This document shows positions 16,268 to 21,340 of a DNA stretch of 21,340 nt, in pieces. Origin of the DNA: JBGCDD01 sp045105075 (GTDB lineage: Bacteria; Pseudomonadota; Alphaproteobacteria; Rhodobacterales; Rhodobacteraceae); the NCBI GenBank assembly GCA_045105075.1, contig JBGCDD010000085.1, positions 1-21,340 on the forward strand. Reading direction: 5' to 3'. The notes below the pieces were generated by a model. The model had not been told where the DNA came from and did not search any database. It worked only from the letters and a program-made list of their open reading frames with translations. Position numbers and translations under genes: made by a program. The stretch's first letter is position 1. Each line of letters starts with the position of its first letter.

Positions 16268-16511
16268 TTTACCCTCGGTTTCTGAACGACTTGTTACGCG
16301 TCAGTTATATTGGCCTGAATACACCTTCGGAGTGCATTAATCACGTCTATCGTTAAAATGTTGCCTCACTTGGGCAGAAATTTGTTCTATGTGCGCTTTC
16401 TGGCACCCAAAAAACCGCCGATGCGATGCAAGGTTTCGTGTTATTGAGACCAAAGGTCACTTTTGGGCCCGATTTGCAACCTCTGAGCCGCGAATCCCGA
16501 CTGTTCGTATT

Positions 16512-17312
16512 TTAAGAAAACCCCATGTCGGACATCATTTTTTCAAGCTTCGCAACGTCCTCGGGATTGTTGAGTTCCCAAAAATGCCGGTCGCGGGCAT
16601 CAACTTCGACACACAACACCCGGTGGCCATTCTCCATAAACCTAAGCTGTTCCAATCCTTCAAGTTTTTCCAACGGGCCAAGCGGCCATTCGGGATAAAG
16701 CGCCAGCGCATCGGGACGGTATGCGTAGACACCAACATGATGAAACACCGGCGTCGGATCGGCATCGCCGTAGACCTTTTGCGTGAAGGGAATCACCTCT
16801 TTGGAGAAATAGAGCGCAGTGTTGTCGCGGCTGAAAACGGCCGTGGTGCCGCCGACGCGCCCAGCCTTTCGATCTTGTAAAAACCCATTCAGCGCGGCGC
16901 CAGTGCAGCGCAACACCGGGGTGGCGATGGCGGCTGTCGGATCGTTTTGCATGGCGCTGACCAGGGCTTCGACGAACCAATGGGGTGTCAAAGGGGCGTC
17001 GCCTTGCAGATTAACCACAATGTCATAGCCACCACCCAAGATATGATGCGCCTCGGCACATCGCTCGGTGCCGTTTTCACACGTATCCGAGGTCATCACC
17101 ACTTCGGCGCCAAAAGCTTCGCAGGCGGCGCCTATGCGTGCATCATCTGTGGCCACCACCACATGATCTATGTTTGAAACCGCTTTTGCCGCACGCCACG
17201 ACCTTTCGATCAAGCTGCGCGTTGTGCCATCTGCGCCAGTCAGGCCAACCAACGGCTTGCCTGGATAGCGCGTGCTGGCATAGCGCGCAGGGATCACGAT
17301 CAACGCGGACAT
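16512..17312 (-). CDS. kdsB: 3-deoxy-manno-octulosonate cytidylyltransferase (CMP-Kdo synthetase), divergent
   Basis: 266 residues. It activates Kdo with CTP to CMP-Kdo for lipid A core or for the Kdo anchor of group 2 capsules. Visible are IPARYASTRYPGKPLVGLTG (7-26), HVVVATDDARI (50-60), VVMTSDTCENGTERCAEAHH (71-90), IVVNLQGDAPLTP (98-110) and FHHVGVYAYRPDAL. In most KdsB proteins the QGD is followed by glutamate (QGDEP), where this one has alanine; relatives near capsule genes (KpsU type) and other sugar cytidylyltransferases remain possible. Its ATG overlaps the cysQ stop (TGATG), so the pair is likely co-translated. I am sure of the cytidylyltransferase family, and fairly but not fully sure that the sugar is Kdo. 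Confidence 0.83.
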   Translation of the reverse strand: MSALIVIPARYASTRYPGKPLVGLTGADGTTRSLIERSWRAAKAVSNIDHVVVATDDARIGAACEAFGAEVVMTSDTCENGTERCAEAHHILGGGYDIVVNLQGDAPLTPHWFVEALVSAMQNDPTAAIATPVLRCTGAALNGFLQDRKAGRVGGTTAVFSRDNTALYFSKEVIPFTQKVYGDADPTPVFHHVGVYAYRPDALALYPEWPLGPLEKLEGLEQLRFMENGHRVLCVEVDARDRHFWELNNPEDVAKLEKMMSDMGFS

Positions 17313-18109
17313 CAGGGTTTTTTCAGTTCCACATCAGGCGCATAGGCGATGAAAAACGGGTTGGCGAAGTCTTCTTTGCCGTAGGCCAGCGGTGTGTGGT
17401 CATCAAAGCGCACGACGTCTCCGCCGGCGCCTTTGAGCACGGCATGCCCGGCAGCTGTGTCCCATTCCATGGTGCGTCCAAGGCGGGGGTAGAGGTCTGC
17501 CTCACCTGTTGCCACCAGGCAGAATTTCAGCGAGGACCCTGCGCTTTTCATGTCTTTGACCGCGTATTTGTTGATGTAGTCATCGGTCGCCTGGTCTCGG
17601 TGCGATTTGCTGGCCACGACCATCAACGACTCGTTGTTCGACGCAGCGACGGACAAAGGAGAGAGCGCGCCGATGTGATCTGGGTCAAAATCGCCGGTTT
17701 CTTCGACCGATTGGCCATCAGCCTGGGTGAAAAACATGCGCTGTTTGGCGGGGGCATAGACCACGCCGCGCGTCGGCACCCCGTCTTCGACCACCGCGAT
17801 ATTCACGGTGAAATCACCGCGACGGTGCACAAATTCCTTGGTGCCATCCAGCGGGTCCACGATCAGAAACGTGTTGCCTTTAACAGTGTGGGACTCTGAT
17901 TGTTCCTCGGTGACCAGCAACATTTCTGGAAAAGCTGCGCGCAGGCCGGCCGAGATCAGCGCGTCCGCGGCTTCGTCAGCAGCGGTGACGGGGCTATCGT
18001 CCGACTTCGTTTTAACGTCAAAGTCATCAGAGTTGTAGATTTCCATGATCTTGTCACCCGCCTCTAGGGCGAGCTTGCGGATCACCGGCACCAGACTGTC
18101 ATAATTCAC
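17312..18109 (-). CDS. cysQ: 3'(2'),5'-bisphosphate nucleotidase CysQ
   Basis: 265 residues of the inositol-monophosphatase fold. KSDDSPVTAADEAAD (35-49), TEEQ (67-70) and IVDPLDGTKEFVHRRGDFTV (83-102) provide the metal-binding acids; MEWDTAAGHAVLKGAGG (214-230) is the typical C-terminal site. CysQ converts PAP to AMP. PAP is released when PAPS is used by PAPS reductase or by sulfotransferases, and it inhibits those enzymes, so a CysQ in the same minus-strand block as a sulfotransferase is functionally sensible. The start is GTG at 18109, supported by GGAG about seven bases upstream. It overlaps kdsB at its 3' end and diverges from the exporter permease gene. Confidence 0.92.
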   Translation of the reverse strand: MNYDSLVPVIRKLALEAGDKIMEIYNSDDFDVKTKSDDSPVTAADEAADALISAGLRAAFPEMLLVTEEQSESHTVKGNTFLIVDPLDGTKEFVHRRGDFTVNIAVVEDGVPTRGVVYAPAKQRMFFTQADGQSVEETGDFDPDHIGALSPLSVAASNNESLMVVASKSHRDQATDDYINKYAVKDMKSAGSSLKFCLVATGEADLYPRLGRTMEWDTAAGHAVLKGAGGDVVRFDDHTPLAYGKEDFANPFFIAYAPDVELKKP

Positions 18110-18228
18110 TAAAAAGCTCCGTATTCAGGGGTTTGTTGCGTAATGATTTCGGCCCCCTTATGGTGCGCTTGCAACGGAACAGCAAGAAATCCGTGCTAGA
18201 TGGCGCAGTGACACAGGATAGCAGGTCT

Positions 18229-19050
18229 ATGTTTCAGCATCGCGTTACCAAAACTCGGCTTTCAAGCGCCGTCACAATTCTCGAGCTGATTTTTCACTCG
18301 ATCGTGCGCAGCGTGCGGTCCAAACATAACAACGCCTTCATCGCCGTCGGGCTGAACATGATGCAGGTTGTTCTGTTTGTGATCGTGTTTTACTTCATGT
18401 TCACCGTGCTTCAATTGCGCAGTTCGGCGGTGCGCGGTGACTTCCTGCTCTACGTCATGTCGGGAATTTTCCTGTTTATGTGCCACATCAAAGCGGTATC
18501 AGCCGTCTCTGGCGCTGAGGGGCCCAACAGCCCGATGATGCAGCATGCGCCCTTGAATACAGCCATCACAATCACGGCCGCAGCGCTTGGGTCACTCTAT
18601 ATCCAAGTGCTTTCGATGTTTGTGATCCTGTTTATGTATCACGTTATATTCGTGCCGGTGCACATCGAACAACCGATCCCGGCCTTTGGCATGGTGCTGC
18701 TTAGTTGGTTTACGGGATGTGCGGTTGGGCTGGTGTTCTTGGCGTTAAAACCATGGATGCCTTCTGTTGTGGGGATCATGTCGACCATCTATCAGCGCGC
18801 CAATATGATTGCGTCTGGCAAGATGTTTCTGGCAAATACCCTGCCTGGCTTCATGTTGCCGATTTTCGATTGGAATCCGCTGTTTCATTCGATTGACCAA
18901 TCGCGGGGGTTTGTGTTCATCAATTACAATCCGCTGTTCAGCACCTGGCAGTATGCGATGTGGGTTGGGATTGTGCTGATCATGCTGGGGTTAATGGGCG
19001 AGTTTTACACGCGTCGCCATGTTTCGGTCAGTTGGGGCGCCAAACGCTAG
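18229..19050 (+). CDS. ABC-2 type polysaccharide exporter permease (KpsM-like)
   Basis: 273 residues from the ATG at 18229 (GGATAGCAGG upstream); the frame stays open for 32 more codons, but that extension is not family-like. About six hydrophobic segments can be seen, for example IAVGLNMMQVVLFVIVFYF and VGIVLIMLGLMG. The C-terminal NPLFHSIDQSRGFVFINYNP is typical of KpsM/Wzm-type permeases that export capsular or other polysaccharide across the inner membrane. It diverges from cysQ–kdsB, and CMP-Kdo synthesis beside a KpsM fits a Kdo-anchored glycan. The ATPase partner (KpsT) and the outer-membrane parts (KpsD/KpsE) are not in the window, so this is an isolated permease here. It converges with alkB. 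Confidence 0.82.
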   Translation: MFQHRVTKTRLSSAVTILELIFHSIVRSVRSKHNNAFIAVGLNMMQVVLFVIVFYFMFTVLQLRSSAVRGDFLLYVMSGIFLFMCHIKAVSAVSGAEGPNSPMMQHAPLNTAITITAAALGSLYIQVLSMFVILFMYHVIFVPVHIEQPIPAFGMVLLSWFTGCAVGLVFLALKPWMPSVVGIMSTIYQRANMIASGKMFLANTLPGFMLPIFDWNPLFHSIDQSRGFVFINYNPLFSTWQYAMWVGIVLIMLGLMGEFYTRRHVSVSWGAKR

Positions 19051-19051
19051 A

Positions 19052-19069
19052 CCTTTGAACGGTTCAAGG
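19052..19069. terminator. Possible bidirectional hairpin between convergent genes
   Basis: The 18 bases CCTTTGAACGGTTCAAGG form an imperfect inverted repeat (CCTT..GAA / TTC..AAGG with one bulged T) in the 33-base gap between the permease and alkB stop codons. There is no T run, so it may be a weak or Rho-assisted terminator, or chance. Confidence 0.25.
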
Positions 19070-19083
19070 GACTCACAAATGGC

Positions 19084-19686
19084 TTAGGTGACAACCCTCA
19101 TGGTCAGGTTGAGCCGTCCACCTTTTGGCAGCAGCCGGGACGAGCCGAAACGAATCCGATCAACACCGTGATAGACCAATCGCGCTTCGCCACCCATCAC
19201 CACGACATCCCCGGACGTGAGCCAGATCGATTCTGTGCTGCCTTTTCGGATGGGCCCGCCAATGCGAAACAATCCATCATCTCCCAGCGAAACCGACACA
19301 ACTGGCCAGCTGAAATCGGCCTCGTCCTTGTCTTGGTGCAGCCCCATGCGAGCGCCTTCGCCATAGTAGTTGATCAGGCAGCAATCGGGGGCGCGTTCCA
19401 GTCCAGTGACCTGATGCCAAATCTCGAGAATACCTTGCGGAATGTCGGGCCAGGGCGATCCATTGGGGTGTTGCGGCACGTAGCGATACCCGGTTTGGTC
19501 CGAAAACCAGCCTGCGGTGCCTGCCGACGTCATGCGCACACTCATCGGTTTGCCATAAGGCGTCTGGGGCGAAAACAGCGGGGCCTCGCGCAAAACCGGG
19601 CGCAACACGTCAATCACACTGGTCTGCGCCGCTGCATTCAGATGCGATTTCCAGATTTCGAACGCGCGCATTTTCAGCACAGACAT
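19084..19686 (-). CDS. alkB: AlkB-type alpha-ketoglutarate-dependent dioxygenase
   Basis: 200 residues from the ATG at 19686, preferred over one eight codons earlier because GGGAGAGG lies four bases before it. AlkB proteins remove 1-methyladenine and 3-methylcytosine from DNA or RNA using Fe(II), oxygen and 2-oxoglutarate. The sequence shows the HxD iron site in GLHQDKDEADF (His117, Asp119), the third ligand in LVYHGVDRI (His173), and the 2-oxoglutarate arginine region GGRLNLTMRVV (Arg191, Arg197). CLINYYGEGARMG and SVSLGDDGLFRIGG are typical family phrases. There is no ada gene beside it. It diverges from dnaK, with their promoters sharing about 215 bases. Members vary between DNA repair and tRNA modification, so the substrate is not certain. 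Confidence 0.9.
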   Translation of the reverse strand: MSVLKMRAFEIWKSHLNAAAQTSVIDVLRPVLREAPLFSPQTPYGKPMSVRMTSAGTAGWFSDQTGYRYVPQHPNGSPWPDIPQGILEIWHQVTGLERAPDCCLINYYGEGARMGLHQDKDEADFSWPVVSVSLGDDGLFRIGGPIRKGSTESIWLTSGDVVVMGGEARLVYHGVDRIRFGSSRLLPKGGRLNLTMRVVT

Positions 19687-19751
19687 CGCGCCTCTCCCAA
19701 TTGTCGCCAAAGGCGTGCAAATTTCGACACAGATTCGTGAAAACCTGCCCT

Positions 19752-19789
19752 CTTGGATGCTTGCAGGCCGTTGTGCTGCTCCCTATATA
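19752..19789 (+). promoter_or_regulatory. Candidate heat-shock (sigma-32/RpoH) promoter of dnaK
   Basis: CTTG occurs at 19752 and again at 19760, followed by CCCTATATA at 19781-19789. TTGCAG (19761-19766) and TATATA (19784-19789) are 17 bases apart. The CTTG and C-rich CYTAT pair is the form described for RpoH promoters in alphaproteobacteria. Transcription would start near 19796, leaving a leader of about 105 bases before the dnaK ATG. Seen by eye only. Confidence 0.5.
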
Positions 19790-19900
19790 CGCCGAGACGC
19801 ACGGTGATGAAGACACTGCCGTGCATTTCTATCGGGGCCGGGATGCCACAATGGGTTCAGCCTCGGATCATCGCCTTGAAGTGAGAAGGGATAAAATACC

Positions 19901-21340
19901 ATGGGTAAAGTCATTGGAATCGACCTAGGGACAACCAACAGCTGCGTCGCCATCATGGACGGCAGTCAGCCCCGGGTTATCGAAAATGCGGAAGGGGCCC
20001 GTACAACCCCATCGATCGTCGCCTTCACAGATGACGAGCGCCTTGTGGGCCAGCCGGCGAAACGCCAGGCGGTCACAAACCCCGACAACACGATTTTCGG
20101 CGTTAAGCGCCTCATTGGTCGTCGCAACGACGATGCGGATCTGGCCAAAGACAAAAAGAACCTGCCGTTTGATGTGATTGATGGCGGCAACGGCGATGCG
20201 TGGGTGCGGGCCAAGGGTGACAAGTATTCGCCCAGCCAGATCAGCGCGTTCATTCTGGGCAAGATGAAAGAGACGGCTGAAAGCTATCTGGGTGAAGATG
20301 TCACCCAGGCTGTGATCACTGTGCCGGCCTATTTCAACGACGCGCAGCGGCAGGCGACCAAAGATGCTGGCAAAATCGCCGGCCTCGAAGTGCTGCGCAT
20401 CATCAACGAGCCGACCGCGGCTGCGTTGGCCTATGGTCTGGACAAGGAAAACACCCAGACGATCGCGGTGTATGACCTTGGCGGCGGTACATTCGACGTG
20501 ACGATCTTGGAAATCGACGATGGCCTGTTTGAGGTGAAGTCGACCAATGGCGACACGTTCCTTGGTGGCGAAGACTTTGACATGCGCATCGTCAACTACC
20601 TTGCGGACCAGTTCAAAAAAGAAAACGGCGTCGATCTGACCAAAGACAAAATGGCTTTGCAGCGGCTTAAGGAAGCGGCCGAAAAAGCCAAAATCGAACT
20701 GTCTAGCGCCAACCAGACCGAAATCAACCAGCCGTTCATTTCGATGGATCCCAAAGGCGGTCAACCGCTTCACATGGTGATGAAGCTGACCCGCTCCAAG
20801 CTGGAACAGTTGGTGGGCGATCTGATCAAGGCCTCGATGAAACCTTGTGCGGCGGCGATGAAAGACGCTGGTCTTTCGGCCAATGACATCGACGAGATCG
20901 TTTTGGTCGGTGGCATGACCCGTATGCCCAAAGTCGTTGAGGAAGTGACCAAGTTCTTCGGCAAAGAGCCCCACAAAGGCGTGAACCCGGACGAAGTCGT
21001 GGCCATGGGCGCGGCAATCCAAGCCGGTGTTTTGCAGGGCGATGTCAAAGACGTTGTGCTGCTTGACGTGACCCCGCTGAGCCTGGGCATCGAGACTTTG
21101 GGCGGCGTTTTCACCCGTTTGATCGACCGCAACACCACGATTCCAACCAAAAAGTCGCAAATTTTCTCGACGGCTGAGGACAACCAGAATGCCGTGACCA
21201 TTCGGGTGTTCCAGGGCGAGCGTGAGATGGCCTCGGACAACAAGATTCTTGGGCAATTTAACCTCGAGAGTATTCCGCCGGCGCCGCGCGGCCTTCCGCA
21301 GATCGAAGTGACGTTTGACATTGATGCCAACGGTATCGTG
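19901..21340 (+). CDS. dnaK: Chaperone DnaK (Hsp70), 5' three quarters
   Basis: 480 residues are present and the gene continues past the right edge (DnaK is about 635-640 residues). AGAAGGG precedes the ATG. The nucleotide-binding domain shows the phosphate-1 loop GIDLGTTNSCVAIMDG, GRR after KRLI, AVITVPAYFNDAQRQATKDA, INEPTAAALAYGLD, DLGGGTFDVTILEI and VLVGGMTRMPKV. The linker DVVLLDVTPLSLGIET leads into the substrate-binding domain, which ends here at TFDIDANGIV. It folds and protects proteins with DnaJ and GrpE in an ATP cycle. dnaJ, usually next, would lie beyond the window. A probable RpoH promoter lies about 110-150 bases upstream. Confidence 0.98.
   Translation, partial: MGKVIGIDLGTTNSCVAIMDGSQPRVIENAEGARTTPSIVAFTDDERLVGQPAKRQAVTNPDNTIFGVKRLIGRRNDDADLAKDKKNLPFDVIDGGNGDAWVRAKGDKYSPSQISAFILGKMKETAESYLGEDVTQAVITVPAYFNDAQRQATKDAGKIAGLEVLRIINEPTAAALAYGLDKENTQTIAVYDLGGGTFDVTILEIDDGLFEVKSTNGDTFLGGEDFDMRIVNYLADQFKKENGVDLTKDKMALQRLKEAAEKAKIELSSANQTEINQPFISMDPKGGQPLHMVMKLTRSKLEQLVGDLIKASMKPCAAAMKDAGLSANDIDEIVLVGGMTRMPKVVEEVTKFFGKEPHKGVNPDEVVAMGAAIQAGVLQGDVKDVVLLDVTPLSLGIETLGGVFTRLIDRNTTIPTKKSQIFSTAEDNQNAVTIRVFQGEREMASDNKILGQFNLESIPPAPRGLPQIEVTFDIDANGIV

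Noticed and set aside
16389..16880. A plus-strand frame crossing the galU–kdsB gap into kdsB
   Set aside because: Most of it is antisense to kdsB, and the part in the gap has no ribosome site or recognisable content.
17138..17899. A 253-codon plus-strand frame opposite cysQ
   Set aside because: Shadow of cysQ, whose DPLDGTKEF motif is clear on the minus strand; the translation has no recognisable domain.
19925..21256. A 443-codon open frame on the minus strand opposite dnaK
   Set aside because: Long open frames antisense to dnaK/Hsp70 genes are a well-known effect of their codon use. The translation is rich in His, Arg and Phe with no recognisable domain, and the dnaK frame is unmistakable.
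1..21340. CRISPR array, riboswitch or rRNA
   Set aside because: I looked for regularly spaced direct repeats, familiar riboswitch cores and rRNA signatures and saw none; the only RNA gene I can support is tRNA-Arg.

Overview
The window looks like chromosomal DNA from a marine alphaproteobacterium of the Rhodobacteraceae (Roseobacter group). The reasons are the gene order rnd–kdsD–lptC–lptA–lptB–hpf–ptsN, the protein sequences (LptC, long HPF, a NodH-like sulfotransferase and a GT14 enzyme of types I associate with this family), a TRAP transporter binding protein, and a CTTG-type heat-shock promoter before dnaK. This assignment rests on recognition, not on a search.

Layout. Positions 1-375 (minus) hold the first 125 residues of a TRAP solute-binding protein. 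From about 376 to 2309 there is no intact gene. This stretch is insertion-sequence debris: a decayed IS110-family transposase (1083-1822, minus) lies between two pieces that look like a broken IS3-family OrfB (2085-2273 and 719-835, both minus), next to the 3' end of a tRNA-Arg(TCT) gene (2310-2386, minus). A YtcJ-type amidohydrolase (minus) follows. Divergent from it is a tight plus-strand operon of RNase D, KdsD, LptC, LptA and LptB, then hpf and ptsN. rpoN, which sits between lptB and hpf in many proteobacteria, is absent from that place.

Positions 9021-18109 (all minus) form a surface-polysaccharide block. Read in the direction of transcription it is cysQ, kdsB, galU, galE, two paralogous family 2 glycosyltransferases, a GT14-type glycosyltransferase and a NodH-like sulfotransferase. 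A KpsM-type ABC exporter permease diverges from cysQ, an AlkB-type dioxygenase follows on the minus strand, and the window ends inside dnaK (plus).

How the genes may work together. KdsD supplies arabinose-5-phosphate for Kdo, KdsB activates Kdo, and LptCAB belongs to the LPS transport machine. GalU and GalE supply UDP-glucose and UDP-galactose to the glycosyltransferases. The sulfotransferase would add sulfate from PAPS, leaving PAP, which CysQ removes. The KpsM-like permease could export a Kdo-anchored glycan. The most interesting reading is therefore a locus for a sulfated extracellular or capsular glycan. The linkage is visible in the sequence; the product is inference.
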